A program made the translations under genes and the position numbers. This document shows positions 1-9,495 of a DNA stretch of 64,000 nucleotides, in pieces (positions within the stretch are counted from its first letter, which is position 1; every line of letters starts with the position of its first letter). Source of the DNA: Pedobacter cryoconitis. Its GTDB lineage: Bacteria; Bacteroidota; Bacteroidia; Sphingobacteriales; Sphingobacteriaceae. A model generated the notes under the pieces. That model saw only the letters and a program-made list of their open reading frames with translations, had not been told where the DNA came from and made no database searches. The stretch spans positions 1 through 64,000 of the forward strand of contig JAAAFW010000004.1 of the NCBI GenBank assembly GCA_019352875.1, given 5' to 3'.

Positions 1-49
1 GGTTTTCATAAGCACCATTAATTTAAGCAATTAATGGGAAAACTAAAAA

Positions 50-80
50 GGGTGTCCATACTTTTTGGACACCCTCTTTT
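50..80. terminator. Intrinsic terminator
   Basis: An 8-bp perfect stem (gggtgtcc at 50-57 with ggacaccc at 67-74) is preceded by an A run and followed by tctttt, so it can stop transcription from either side. It probably ends a gene lying left of the window and shields the IS remnant that follows. Confidence 0.75.
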
Positions 81-90
81 GTTTGAATTT

Positions 91-431
91 TGACCAGTCC
101 TGAAATAAGTTGACACCTAAATCGACTTATTATGAAAAATGAGGAAAACACATAATGTTCCCTGTTCTATGACCGCTGGATACGATTGCTATCAGAATAC
201 GCTGTCAGAGAGGATAAAAGGGATATTAAAACGAATTCTTGATTGCTAAAACTGAAAATATTCGGCGGGCAAGGACAATTCGCCAATCAATTAACCTGTA
301 TAATAATAGAAGGCCACATACCGCATTGAACTTTAAAACTCCCAGTCAAATCCGCAAAAAAAAATCCCTACCTGAAAACAGGTAAGGACTTTTATGCCTA
401 ATTTTATGTCAACCTATTTCAGGACGTGACA
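91..431. mobile_element. Deleted IS3-family element with both terminal inverted repeats
   Basis: The two ends carry inverted repeats: tcctgaaataagttgaca at 98-115 matches the reverse complement of 407-424 at 17 of 18 positions. The outer bases give TG...CA termini at 91 and 431, as is usual for IS3 elements. Only about 340 bp lie between the ends, whereas intact IS3 elements are typically 1.2-1.5 kb. The left end runs almost directly into the 3' part of a transposase gene, so most of the element was lost by internal deletion. I see no clear target-site duplication. Confidence 0.75.
163..385 (+). pseudogene. IS3-type transposase (OrfB) C-terminal remnant
   Basis: Read from 163, the frame gives CSMTAGYDCYQNTLSERIKG, the region around the last catalytic Glu of the DDE integrase core. 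The reading then shifts by +1 in an A run near 230. The new frame gives KNEFLIAK and later LYNNRRPHTALNFKTPSQ, the conserved tail of IS3 OrfB proteins, ending at TAA 383-385. No start codon or N-terminal two thirds is present. The gene is therefore both truncated and frameshifted and cannot make a working transposase. Confidence 0.8.
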
Positions 432-445
432 TTAAGAATCCGGGA

Positions 446-2956
446 TTAAGGCTTCGCCTCAAGCTCCTTTACCGACTGATCGATCAAATCGGCACTTGCC
501 TGATCGTTCATTCCAGTTCTGACCGGCTTAAGCTGTTGCAGGATCTGAATGATCTTTGGTGCAACACCATGCGCTTTGTATTTAATGCCAAAATCTTTAA
601 TTGCCCGTATTCCCTGACCGGCGTACTCAGGAGATTTTACAGCAGCAATAATATTGATGAAATCGCTGAACATGTCAAATTTTGACTGTGGATCTGCATT
701 TATGAAATTCTGATAAACGAATGGCCATTCCGAATCTCCGCCCGATATTCCGTAAATCGAAACAATTGCCTTGGTGAGGTTACCTTTGCTATCTTTTTCA
801 AGGTTTTTAGCCAGTTGAAGTGCCTGTGGTTTGTCTAGTATTGCTGTACCTTCCAGACCAGCGCCTATGATAGCGTAGGAACTGCTTTTCAGGGCTTCCT
901 GATAGATTTCTTTATATTTTTCTGGTTGTTCCGAGGTATATAATGAGCGGATCGCGGCTGCTCTGACCAGATTGTTTTCGTCTTTTTGAGCAGTCTTAAT
1001 CAGTTCTGGTAAAGCTAATGCATATAATTTTGCCTGGCCTGGAGTGATCGCTTCAATAGCCTGGATACGCAGTTCGTAGTATTTATCCTGCAAAGCGGCA
1101 ATCAGAATTTTTTCTGCTGTAGGATCTTGGTCTTTCGAGGCTGCTTTTGCTGCTTCAATTGCCTCCAGACGATCTACATATAACCCTGCGTTCTGGTATT
1201 GGAACCAGAATTCTGCCAAGGTTTTATGATCGCTTTTTTTAGTCAGCAGAATCTTATCGCCATCTACATTCACCAGGTCTGGTTTACGGTCAAGTTTCCA
1301 GCTTAAAGTATCGGTTTTATCGTTCATCCAGACTTGTTTCCGGATCTTTTTCCCGCCGCTGTAGATGTCTATAGCCATAGGTAACCTGAATGCATCGCCC
1401 TGCTGCGATTGCGTGAGAATAACCTGTTGTGTTTTAGTTTGTTCATCCCAGTTGTATTTGATATCCAGCAGCGGATGACCTGCGCCGAAATACCATTGAT
1501 TGAAAAACCAGTTCAGGTCTTTGCCGCTTACTTCTTCCAGTGCGAGGCGAAGTTGATGAGCTTCACCATTTTTAAACGCATTGGTTTTCAGGTAAAGTCC
1601 CAATCCTTTGTAAAATGCTTCTTTTCCCAGGTAATTCCTTAACATATTAAGCACTCTTCCCCCTTTTTGATAAGATACGCCATCAAACATGTCCATGGAA
1701 TTATGATAGTGAAAACGGACAAGATCCTTTTTCTCATTGCCAGGGTCGCTCAGGTAACTTTGCATAGCATCATAATTATGTGCATCTCCGGCGTCCTGCC
1801 CATATTTGTGCTCTGCCCATAATGTTTCGCTTAAGTCTGCAAATGATTCATTTACAGTTAGATTGCTCCAGCTTTCTGCTGTAACGTAATCTCCGAACCA
1901 CTGATGGAAAAGTTCGTGAACAATAGTGCTTCTGCCTTTATCGTAATAACGGTCTGCCAGTTCTCTTGCAGTTCCCTGCACATAATCTCCATGCAGCGTG
2001 GCTGTAGTGTTTTCCATAGCGCCGCTTACGTAGTCTCTTACGACAATCTGCGCATATTTATTCCACGGATAATCTACACCCAGAATCTGAGAATAAAAGT
2101 CCATTACTTCCGGAGTGAAACCAAAGATGTCTTTGGCATAAGGTGCATATGCAGGTTCCAGATAGTAATTCACTTCTTTATCTTTCCATTTGTCCTTGTA
2201 GATTTTAAAATCTCCGACCGCCATCATGAATAAATAGGGCGAATGCGGCAATTCCATTTTCCAGGTATCGGTACGGGTTCCATCGGCATTTTTTTTCTGT
2301 GAATCCAGTCTGCCATTGGACAGTGTAACGTATTTAGCAGGTACAGTCATACTGATTTCCTGCGTTGTTTTCTGATTGGTATGATCTATAGTTGGAAACC
2401 ATGCCGAAGAGCTTTCCAGCTCGCCCTGCGTCCATATCTGTACAGGTTTACCTTTCTCTGTGCTATCTGGATTGATGAAATACAAACCTTTTGCATCTGT
2501 GATCGCAGCTCCTGCTTCAAGCTGGAGTTCATCTGGTTTGGCAGTATAAGCAATATAGAGCGTGTATTTTTCTGACTTCTGATAAGTTTTGTCCAGCCTG
2601 ATATTTAGCGTTAGATTATCATAAGTGTATTTTAGCGGGGTTTTCTTCCCTTTGTTAAATAAAGCAAGTTCTTTAATGTCCATTCCCTTTGCATCTAGTC
2701 TCAGACTGTCAGTCGCATAAAAATGTGGTTGCAGGGTAACCCATTCTTCCCCATACAGGTGACGCTTCTTATAGTCAAATTTAACGTTGAGTTTAGTATG
2801 GACAAGATTGTTAATCTTATCGGGTGTTGCCCTGTAAATTTTGAGCTGCGGATCGGCCGGTTTTCCCTGGCCGAAAACAGGTAGTGTGATGGCCGTACTA
2901 ATCAACATTAATGTGCCTAATGCCGCATATTTATAAGGATTGTGTTTTGATTTCAT
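446..2956 (-). CDS. Secreted M1-family zinc aminopeptidase
   Basis: This 836-residue protein belongs to the M1 gluzincin aminopeptidases, which remove N-terminal residues from peptides. The zinc site HELFH (residues 347-351) is followed 19 residues after the second His by the third ligand Glu, and a GAMEN exopeptidase motif lies near residue 313. A hydrophobic N-terminal stretch ending in FGQG looks like a signal peptide, which points to the periplasm or cell surface. The C-terminal third has HEAT-like helices. I start at the ATG at 2956, because the 11 codons upstream are polar and precede the natural Lys-rich signal start. It stands alone and divergent from the suf operon. The specific substrate cannot be told from sequence. 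Confidence 0.9.
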   Translation of the reverse strand: MKSKHNPYKYAALGTLMLISTAITLPVFGQGKPADPQLKIYRATPDKINNLVHTKLNVKFDYKKRHLYGEEWVTLQPHFYATDSLRLDAKGMDIKELALFNKGKKTPLKYTYDNLTLNIRLDKTYQKSEKYTLYIAYTAKPDELQLEAGAAITDAKGLYFINPDSTEKGKPVQIWTQGELESSSAWFPTIDHTNQKTTQEISMTVPAKYVTLSNGRLDSQKKNADGTRTDTWKMELPHSPYLFMMAVGDFKIYKDKWKDKEVNYYLEPAYAPYAKDIFGFTPEVMDFYSQILGVDYPWNKYAQIVVRDYVSGAMENTTATLHGDYVQGTARELADRYYDKGRSTIVHELFHQWFGDYVTAESWSNLTVNESFADLSETLWAEHKYGQDAGDAHNYDAMQSYLSDPGNEKKDLVRFHYHNSMDMFDGVSYQKGGRVLNMLRNYLGKEAFYKGLGLYLKTNAFKNGEAHQLRLALEEVSGKDLNWFFNQWYFGAGHPLLDIKYNWDEQTKTQQVILTQSQQGDAFRLPMAIDIYSGGKKIRKQVWMNDKTDTLSWKLDRKPDLVNVDGDKILLTKKSDHKTLAEFWFQYQNAGLYVDRLEAIEAAKAASKDQDPTAEKILIAALQDKYYELRIQAIEAITPGQAKLYALALPELIKTAQKDENNLVRAAAIRSLYTSEQPEKYKEIYQEALKSSSYAIIGAGLEGTAILDKPQALQLAKNLEKDSKGNLTKAIVSIYGISGGDSEWPFVYQNFINADPQSKFDMFSDFINIIAAVKSPEYAGQGIRAIKDFGIKYKAHGVAPKIIQILQQLKPVRTGMNDQASADLIDQSVKELEAKP

Positions 2957-3094
2957 TTCGCAAATTTTGTGTTGTAAAACTAGATGCATTGAAGCGAAAG
3001 TACAAATACTGGCGTGAAATAGGATTTTTCAAGACATTCTTTACACTATTCCAGTGAATAAAGGCTCCAAATAGCCTGTTTTGTAAACTGACCG

Positions 3095-3143
3095 TAATAA
3101 ACAAAGTATAAACTTAGTTTATTAGGGCTATACCGTATCTTTG
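3095..3143 (+). promoter_or_regulatory. suf operon promoter with overlapping inverted repeat
   Basis: TATCTTTG at 3136-3143 matches the Bacteroidota -7 consensus TAnnTTTG exactly. A perfect 8-bp inverted repeat, TAATAAAC (3095-3102) and GTTTATTA (3117-3124), with a 14-nt spacer covers the place where the -33 element should be. A repressor bound there would block initiation. The SufR-like protein encoded last in this operon is the obvious candidate, but that link is inference. Confidence 0.55.
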
Positions 3144-3199
3144 TAGGAGTTCTTTAGCGGTATGTCTATGCCCTGATGAAAATGTTTAAACAGAGAAAG

Positions 3200-4645
3200 A
3201 TGGAAAAAGATGATATAATGCTGGATCAGCTAGCCAACAAAGAATATGAGTTTGGCTTTGTGACAGCGATTGATATGGATATTTCTGAAACCGGACTGAA
3301 TGAAGATACTGTCAGGTTTATATCCGCGAAGAAAAATGAGCCGCAATGGATGCTGGACTGGAGAATGAAGGGATACCAGGCATTTCAGCAACAGGAAATG
3401 CCCGAATGGCAGAACTTCAAAATGCCGGAAATGGATTTTCAGGCCATATCCTATTATGCTGCGCCAAAGCAACAGGCTAAATATGCTTCGCTGGATGAAG
3501 TCGATCCTGAATTGCTGCGTACGTTCGAAAAATTGGGTATACCAATGTCAGAACAAAAACAACTGGCCGGAGTCGCAGTAGATGTCGTATTCGACAGTGT
3601 GTCTGTAACGACTACTTATAAAAAACACCTGAATGAACTCGGAATTATATTCTGTTCTATCAGCGAAGCTGTGAGAGAACATCCGGAGTTGGTACAGAAA
3701 TATCTGGGTTCGGTCGTTCCGCATACTGATAATGTGTTTGCTTCACTGAATACTGCAGTGTTTTCTGACGGGTCTTTCGTCTATATTCCAAAAGGCGTGC
3801 GTTGTCCTATGGAACTTTCCACGTATTTCAGAATAAACGCTGAAAATACCGGACAATTCGAAAGAACTCTGATTATTGCAGACGAAGATAGTTATGTTAG
3901 TTATCTGGAAGGTTGTACTGCCCCGATGCGTGATGAGAATCAGCTGCATGCGGCTGTTGTCGAACTGATCGCAATGAAAGGTGCTGAGATTAAATATTCT
4001 ACGGTGCAAAACTGGTATCCGGGCGATAAAGAAGGTAAAGGTGGTATTTTTAATTTTGTGACCAAACGCGGTGCATGCCGTGGTGCACATAGTAAGATAT
4101 CCTGGACTCAGGTTGAAACAGGATCAGCAATTACCTGGAAGTATCCGAGTATTCTTTTACAAGGAGATTATTCTGCAGGTGAGTTCTACAGTGTTGCCGT
4201 AACTAATCATATGCAGATTGCCGATACAGGCACTAAAATGCATCATATAGGCGCACATACGAAGAGCAGGATTATTTCAAAAGGAATTTCTGCCGGAAAA
4301 GGCCAGAACAGTTACAGAGGGTTAGTTCAGATGGGTCCAAGGGCTGCTTATTCACGGAATTTTACACAATGTGATTCCCTGCTGATCGGTGACCTTTGCG
4401 GTGCACACACTTTCCCTTATATAGAGTCAAAAAACAATACGGCTACCATTGAGCATGAAGCGACTACATCCAAGATCGGTGAAGATCAGGTGTTTTATCT
4501 GAATCAACGTGGTATTGACTCTGAACAGGCGATTGCTTTAATTGTGAATGGTTATGCGAAAGATGTATTGAACCAGTTACCAATGGAATTCGCTGTAGAG
4601 GCACAAAAATTACTTTCTCTTACACTGGAAGGCAGCGTAGGATAA
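3200..4645 (+). CDS. sufB: Fe-S cluster assembly scaffold subunit SufB
   Basis: SufB pairs with SufD and the ATPase SufC to form the cytosolic scaffold on which iron-sulfur clusters are built. The 482-residue product has the conserved SufB opening ([12 protein letters not shown], then [15 protein letters not shown]) and the beta-helix core with [17 protein letters not shown] and the C-terminal [14 protein letters not shown] stretch. An ATG exists at 3176, but I prefer 3200. It follows a purine-rich cagagaaag and matches the usual short N-terminus of the family. It opens a seven-gene operon with gaps of at most about 40 nt. Confidence 0.97.
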   Translation: MEKDDIMLDQLANKEYEFGFVTAIDMDISETGLNEDTVRFISAKKNEPQWMLDWRMKGYQAFQQQEMPEWQNFKMPEMDFQAISYYAAPKQQAKYASLDEVDPELLRTFEKLGIPMSEQKQLAGVAVDVVFDSVSVTTTYKKHLNELGIIFCSISEAVREHPELVQKYLGSVVPHTDNVFASLNTAVFSDGSFVYIPKGVRCPMELSTYFRINAENTGQFERTLIIADEDSYVSYLEGCTAPMRDENQLHAAVVELIAMKGAEIKYSTVQNWYPGDKEGKGGIFNFVTKRGACRGAHSKISWTQVETGSAITWKYPSILLQGDYSAGEFYSVAVTNHMQIADTGTKMHHIGAHTKSRIISKGISAGKGQNSYRGLVQMGPRAAYSRNFTQCDSLLIGDLCGAHTFPYIESKNNTATIEHEATTSKIGEDQVFYLNQRGIDSEQAIALIVNGYAKDVLNQLPMEFAVEAQKLLSLTLEGSVG

Positions 4646-4665
4646 ATCTAAAAAATTAAATATAA

Positions 4666-5442
4666 ATGATGTTATCAATAAAAAACCTTCATGCAAATAT
4701 TGAAGGAAAAGAAATATTAAAGGGAATTAACCTGGAAGTTAATGCTGGCGAAGTACATGCGATTATGGGGCCTAATGGTTCGGGTAAAAGCTCACTGGCC
4801 TCTGTATTGGCAGGACGTGAAAACTATGAAGTTACTGAGGGTGAAGTTTGGCTGGATGGTAAAAATCTGCTGGATATGAAACCTGAAGAACGTGCACGTG
4901 AAGGTGTTTTTCTTGCATTCCAGTATCCTGTAGAAATACCTGGTGTTTCTAATATCAATTTCCTGAAGACTGCATTGAGTGAGATTCGTACTCACCGTAA
5001 TCTTCCTCAGCTTTCTGCAAAGGAATTCCTGAAGATGACCAGGGAGAAACAGGAGTTGGTAGAATTTGAAGCCAAGTTAGCAAACCGTTCGCTGAATCAG
5101 GGTTTCTCTGGTGGAGAGAAAAAACGAAATGAAGTTTTTCAGCTGGCGATGCTAGAACCAAAATTATCAATTCTGGACGAAACGGATTCAGGCCTGGATA
5201 TCGATGCACTTCGTATTGTTTCCAGTGGAATTAACAAACTGCGTTCACCAGAAAATGCTTTTGTTCTGATTACGCATTACCAACGTTTACTGGAATATAT
5301 CGTACCTGATTTTGTCCATGTATTATATAATGGCCAGATTGTGAAATCCGGTAATAAAGATCTTGCGCTGGAACTGGAAGAAAAAGGATATGACTGGCTG
5401 AAAGAGCAGTTTCACGGTAATGCAGCTTTAAATGAACAATAA
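4666..5442 (+). CDS. sufC: Fe-S cluster assembly ATPase SufC
   Basis: SufC is the ABC-type ATPase that drives conformational change of the SufBD scaffold. It is soluble and not a transporter. Visible motifs are Walker A GPNGSGKS (residues 35-42), the signature FSGGEKKR (147-154) with the SufC-type GGEKKRNE form, and Walker B LSILDE followed by TDSGLD (168-178). The 258-residue length is normal. Two consecutive ATGs at 4666 and 4669 are both usable. It lies 20 nt after sufB and overlaps sufD. Confidence 0.97.
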   Translation: MMLSIKNLHANIEGKEILKGINLEVNAGEVHAIMGPNGSGKSSLASVLAGRENYEVTEGEVWLDGKNLLDMKPEERAREGVFLAFQYPVEIPGVSNINFLKTALSEIRTHRNLPQLSAKEFLKMTREKQELVEFEAKLANRSLNQGFSGGEKKRNEVFQLAMLEPKLSILDETDSGLDIDALRIVSSGINKLRSPENAFVLITHYQRLLEYIVPDFVHVLYNGQIVKSGNKDLALELEEKGYDWLKEQFHGNAALNEQ

Positions 5443-6778
5443 AATGAAAAAGTTATCTAAAAGTCCTTTGTACCAGCAATTGGTGGATGCCTATAATCAG
5501 CGTAATTCTGATGGGAATGCTGCGCAGGAGAGGGAACAGGCTTTTACTGCTTTTGTAGAAAAAGGTTTCCCTTCCAATAGGGACGAAGATTGGAAATTTA
5601 CAAATATAGCACCGTTCCTCGCTGATGATTATAGTTTTGAGTTGCAGGAACCTGCAGCAGCTGTATTAGAAAATACGGTTCAGCAGGCCCGTATTCCAGG
5701 ACTGGATAGTTATACCCTTGTTTTAGTTAACGGCAAAATAAACGGAACACTTTCTATATTGCCGGATGCTTCCTGTTTTAAACTTCAGCAGTTATCTGAA
5801 GTTTCAGATGTAAACTATTTTAATACTTATAAATCAGAACATGTTGGTGCGGGTAACCGTATGCTGGCATTAAATACAGCTCTTTTTAACGAAGGGTATC
5901 TTTTGGAAGTTCCAGCGAGTATAGTATGGGATAAACCATTGCACGTTATACAGCTGTTTGCCGGAGAGCAGAATTTATTCATCCAGAATCGTAATGTTTT
6001 GGTGATGGGCAGATTTTCAGGTCTTGAAGTAATTGAATCTGTTATTTCACTGAAGGATGGTCGTAAGCTTTTTGTCAATAATGTAACGCAGGTTAAGGTT
6101 GCCGAGCAAGCCAGTTTAATCCAGTACCAGATTCAGCATAATCAGGCTGAGGACAGGCTGATCGATTTTCTGGAAGTTGTTCAGGAAAAGAACAGCCGTT
6201 ATGACCATTTCAGTTTTAATCTTCCGGGAGCAGAACTGATCAGGAATAACCTGGAAATAGTATTGAATGGCTCTGCTACCGAAACCCATCTGATGGGACT
6301 TTATCTGGTTGGCGACCATCAATTAACAGATAACCATACTGCAATTCATCATTTATTCCCTAATTGCGACAGCAATGAGATTTATAAAGGTGTATTGCTG
6401 GGCAAGGGAAAAGCAGTGTTTAATGGTAAAGTGTTTGTCGAAAGACCTGCGCAGAAAACCAATGCATTTCAGCAAAATAATAATTTACTACTAAGTGATA
6501 AAGCACAGGTTTTTGCGAAACCTCAACTGGAGATTTTCGCAGATGATGTGAAATGCAGTCACGGCTGTACAGTGGGTCAATTTGATCCTGAGTCTTTATT
6601 CTACCTGCGTTCCAGGGGAATTGGTGAAGATTCTGCCCGTAAGTTGTTGGTAGAAGCATTTATGTTTGATGTTACTCAAAGGATCACAAACGAACCGGTA
6701 AAAGAATATGTACAAAGTTTAATCTACGAAAAGATGGAAAATTCTTTCGCAGATACCAACACTTCAGTTTATGGCTAG
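5432..6778 (+). CDS. sufD: Fe-S cluster assembly protein SufD
   Basis: SufD is the SufB partner in the SufBC2D scaffold and is linked to iron entry. The protein has about 448 residues. It shows a helical N-terminus with the DEDWKFTN motif, a beta-helix middle, and the C-terminal signature DVKCSHGCTVGQFDPESLFY with RSRGIGEDSARKLLVEAF. The ATG at 5432 overlaps sufC by 11 nt, and an in-frame ATG at 5444, just after the sufC stop, is an equally plausible start. The end overlaps sufS by 8 nt, consistent with translational coupling. Confidence 0.96.
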   Translation: MNNKMKKLSKSPLYQQLVDAYNQRNSDGNAAQEREQAFTAFVEKGFPSNRDEDWKFTNIAPFLADDYSFELQEPAAAVLENTVQQARIPGLDSYTLVLVNGKINGTLSILPDASCFKLQQLSEVSDVNYFNTYKSEHVGAGNRMLALNTALFNEGYLLEVPASIVWDKPLHVIQLFAGEQNLFIQNRNVLVMGRFSGLEVIESVISLKDGRKLFVNNVTQVKVAEQASLIQYQIQHNQAEDRLIDFLEVVQEKNSRYDHFSFNLPGAELIRNNLEIVLNGSATETHLMGLYLVGDHQLTDNHTAIHHLFPNCDSNEIYKGVLLGKGKAVFNGKVFVERPAQKTNAFQQNNNLLLSDKAQVFAKPQLEIFADDVKCSHGCTVGQFDPESLFYLRSRGIGEDSARKLLVEAFMFDVTQRITNEPVKEYVQSLIYEKMENSFADTNTSVYG

Positions 6779-7997
6779 ATTAGATACAGACCGGATTAGA
6801 AAGGATTTCCCCATATTAAGTACCTCTATTTATGGTAAACCGCTCGTTTACCTTGATAATGCGGCTACTACACAAAAGCCTGTTCAGGTGCTGGATACGC
6901 TGGAGAAATATTACCAGGAGTATAATAGTAATGTGCACCGCGGTGTACATTTGCTGAGTCAGCAGGCGACTGCGGCTTATGAGCAGGCGCGTAAGAAAGT
7001 AGCTGCTTTTATTGGTGCTGCGGAAAGTGATGAGGTGATTTTTACCAAGGGCACAACCGATGGTATCAATTTGATCGCTTCTTCTTATGGCCGGAAATAT
7101 CTGCAACCTGGCGATTCGGTACTGATATCAGCTATGGAGCATCATTCTAATATTGTGCCCTGGCAGATGATCTGCGAAGAACGTGGTGCGGTGCTTAAAG
7201 TGATTCCAATGGATGAAAATGGCGTTCTGAAAATAGATGAGCTGCCAGGTTTACTGGATGAAAAAGTTAAAATAGTTTCGCTTACTTACGTTTCAAATTC
7301 ATTAGGAACGGTCAATCCTGTTCACGAAGTGATCAAACAGGCACATGCTAAAAATATACCTGTGCTCCTGGATGCGGCGCAGGCTGTACAACATTTTCCG
7401 ATTGATGTGCAGGAGCTTGACGTCGATTTTCTGGTTTTTTCAGGTCACAAACTATACGGACCTACAGGAATTGGCGTATTGTATGGAAAGGCGGGTTGGC
7501 TAAACGATTTGCCACCCTACCAGGGCGGAGGAGATATGATCAAAACCGTAACTTTTGCTAAGACAGTTTACAATGTACTTCCTTATAAATTTGAAGCGGG
7601 TACACCAGATATATCCGGTGCAATAGGTTTAGGAAAAGCAGTTGATTATATCACTGAACTAGGACTGGATGCGATCAGAGAACAGGAAGATATGCTGGTG
7701 CAGTATGCGCTCAGTGAGATGGCAGCTATACCGGGCATCCGTTTTATCGGTCAGGCAGAAAAGCGTTCAAGTGTGGTTTCTTTTCTGATTAACGATATAC
7801 ATCCTTATGATTTGGGAGAATTACTCGATAAACAGGGTATTGCCATTCGAACCGGACATCATTGTACAGAACCAGTAATGGATTTTTTCGGTATTCCGGG
7901 TACCTGCCGCGCATCTTTCGCGTTTTATAATACAACAGAAGAGATTGATTTTCTGGTTTCAGGAATCAAAAGGGCGGCTGCAATACTGCAGGGGTAA
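6771..7997 (+). CDS. sufS: Cysteine desulfurase SufS
   Basis: SufS is a PLP-dependent class V aminotransferase-fold enzyme that converts cysteine to alanine and passes the sulfur on as a persulfide. The PLP lysine is K227 in SGHKLYGPTG, and the active-site cysteine is C365 in RTGHHCTEP, the group II (SufS/CsdA) arrangement. The length of 408 residues is standard. Its start codon lies inside the end of sufD, and the sulfur acceptor sufE follows 38 nt downstream, so donor and acceptor are co-transcribed. Confidence 0.97.
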   Translation: MARLDTDRIRKDFPILSTSIYGKPLVYLDNAATTQKPVQVLDTLEKYYQEYNSNVHRGVHLLSQQATAAYEQARKKVAAFIGAAESDEVIFTKGTTDGINLIASSYGRKYLQPGDSVLISAMEHHSNIVPWQMICEERGAVLKVIPMDENGVLKIDELPGLLDEKVKIVSLTYVSNSLGTVNPVHEVIKQAHAKNIPVLLDAAQAVQHFPIDVQELDVDFLVFSGHKLYGPTGIGVLYGKAGWLNDLPPYQGGGDMIKTVTFAKTVYNVLPYKFEAGTPDISGAIGLGKAVDYITELGLDAIREQEDMLVQYALSEMAAIPGIRFIGQAEKRSSVVSFLINDIHPYDLGELLDKQGIAIRTGHHCTEPVMDFFGIPGTCRASFAFYNTTEEIDFLVSGIKRAAAILQG

Positions 7998-8035
7998 GCA
8001 GAGCTGTCTTTATTTTTTGCCTTAAATCAATATAT

Positions 8036-8470
8036 ATGACAATTAATGAAAAACAGGATGAGCTAATAGAAGATTTCGAACTTTTCTCAGACTGGATGGA
8101 CAAATATGAAAATATCATCGAGATGGGTAAGGATCTTCCCCTGATTGACGAAAAATATAAAGTGCCTGAAAATCTGATTAAAGGTTGTCAGTCCAATGTT
8201 TGGGTACAGCCTGAATTCAGAGATGGAAGAGTATGGTTTACTGCGGATAGTGATGCTATCATTACCAAGGGCCTGATTAGTATGATGGTCGGCGTCCTTT
8301 CCGGACATACTCCTGAAGAAATTGTTGATGCTGACCTTTATTTCATTCCTGCAATTGGTTTGCAGAATCATCTATCTCCAAACCGTTCAAATGGTTTACT
8401 GGCTATGCTGAAACAAATTAAATTATATGCACTGGCTTACCAGTCTGCCGCAAATCAAGGACACAAATGA
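8036..8470 (+). CDS. sufE: Sulfur acceptor protein SufE
   Basis: SufE takes the persulfide sulfur from SufS and hands it to SufB. The 144-residue protein carries the acceptor cysteine C51 in LIKGCQSNVWV and the conserved block DSDAIITKGLISMMVGVLSG, both diagnostic of the family. It overlaps the next gene by 4 nt (ATGA), which suggests coupled translation. Nothing unusual was seen. Confidence 0.96.
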   Translation: MTINEKQDELIEDFELFSDWMDKYENIIEMGKDLPLIDEKYKVPENLIKGCQSNVWVQPEFRDGRVWFTADSDAIITKGLISMMVGVLSGHTPEEIVDADLYFIPAIGLQNHLSPNRSNGLLAMLKQIKLYALAYQSAANQGHK

Positions 8471-8778
8471 GCGAATTATCATTAAGAGACCGTATAGAAG
8501 AAGCTTTAAGTACGGTATACGACCCGGAAATTCCGGTAAATATCTTTGAGCTTGGTCTGATCTATAAAATCCAGATGATGGACAATCAGGGCGTTCATAT
8601 TTATATGACGCTTACTGCACCGGCCTGTCCGGCTGCAGGAGAAATCATGACTGAGGTAGAAACTAAAGTAAAAGCGATACCGGGAATAGGCGAGGTGGAA
8701 GTGAGACTGACTTTTGATCCACCCTGGGACAGGGATATGATGAGTGAAGAAGCAAAGCTGGAATTAGGTTGGTTATAA
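8467..8778 (+). CDS. sufT: SufT-like DUF59/MIP18 family protein
   Basis: This 103-residue protein belongs to the MIP18/DUF59 family, whose members help cluster maturation or carriage in SUF systems. It shows the hallmark YDPEIPVNIFELGLIY (residues 18-32), the conserved cysteine C54 in TAPACPAAGEI, and FDPPWDRDMMSE near residue 84. It has no long N-terminal extension, unlike Mrp fusions. It overlaps sufE by 4 nt and its stop shares a base with the next ATG (TAATG). The gene name follows position and family, and the exact biochemical role is not settled. Confidence 0.9.
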   Translation: MSELSLRDRIEEALSTVYDPEIPVNIFELGLIYKIQMMDNQGVHIYMTLTAPACPAAGEIMTEVETKVKAIPGIGEVEVRLTFDPPWDRDMMSEEAKLELGWL

Positions 8779-9404
8779 TGGAAAATCGTCTCCATTTCAG
8801 GGAACGGTGTCTCGGGCTGTTGAAAACTAACGGTCCGCAAACCTTGCTCGACCTGGCAGCAGCGTTAAAACTGACAGTTGAAGGTGCTCGTTTTCAGATT
8901 AGACGGCTTGAAACAGAAGGCCTGGTCAGATCAGAAGCACAGCCCTCTGGCAGAGGCAGGCCTCAGCAGTTCTGGTCATTAACCCAGCTGGGAGAATCAC
9001 GATTTCCGGACACTCACGCCTCCCTAACTGTCAGACTGATGGAAGTGATGAAAGAAACATTGGGAGAACAGGCTGTAAGCCAGGTTATCAGTGTAGATGG
9101 CGATCACAGTACCCGTCGTTATTTGCAGGCACTGGAGGGAATTACTGATCCGGTTACACGGATCACGAGATTCGCCGCTATTAGAAGTACGGAAGGTTAT
9201 ATGGCACAGTTTATTCAGGATGACCTGAGTTATATCTTTGTAGAGAATCATTGCCCTATAAACGTTGCAGCCCATGCTAATCCGGCAATCTGTTGTGCTG
9301 AATTCAAAACATTGAAAGCAGTTGTGGGAGACGAGATTCCCGTCAACCGTATCGAATATATTGTAGCCGGTAACAGGCGCTGTGCCTACCGGGTACATTT
9401 ATAA
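8778..9404 (+). CDS. SufR-like Fe-S-sensing transcriptional regulator
   Basis: The 208-residue protein has an ArsR/MarR-like winged helix at residues 10-75, with a recognition segment around TVEGARFQIRRLETEGLV. Its C-terminal half carries cysteines at C159 (HCPIN), C172/C173 (ICCAEF) and C202 (RRCAYRV). This spacing resembles SufR, the cluster-binding repressor of suf operons in cyanobacteria and actinobacteria. A TTG lies upstream at 8769, but the ATG at 8778 overlapping the sufT stop is the better start. Being last in the operon suggests autoregulation: spare clusters would load the protein and shut the promoter near 3136. This role is inferred from family and position. Confidence 0.8.
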   Translation: MENRLHFRERCLGLLKTNGPQTLLDLAAALKLTVEGARFQIRRLETEGLVRSEAQPSGRGRPQQFWSLTQLGESRFPDTHASLTVRLMEVMKETLGEQAVSQVISVDGDHSTRRYLQALEGITDPVTRITRFAAIRSTEGYMAQFIQDDLSYIFVENHCPINVAAHANPAICCAEFKTLKAVVGDEIPVNRIEYIVAGNRRCAYRVHL

Positions 9405-9412
9405 AACCTATC

Positions 9413-9471
9413 AAATTATTGATCATTAATAATTTTCTGGCCTTTATATTGTTTATAATATAAATGGCCTG
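9413..9471 (+). terminator. AT-rich hairpins after the suf operon
   Basis: A stem aaattatt/aataattt (9413-9420 with 9428-9435) is followed by a second imperfect stem ending in ggcc...ggcc (about 9439-9471). Neither has a good T run, so termination here is only possible. The second hairpin may instead shape the leader of the SYLF gene. Confidence 0.3.
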
Positions 9472-9495
9472 ATGCCATCTAATTTAAATTTTATC

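Noticed and set aside
3176-3199. Upstream ATG for sufB
   Set aside because: The eight extra codons are not typical for SufB, and the ATG at 3200 has a better purine-rich leader.
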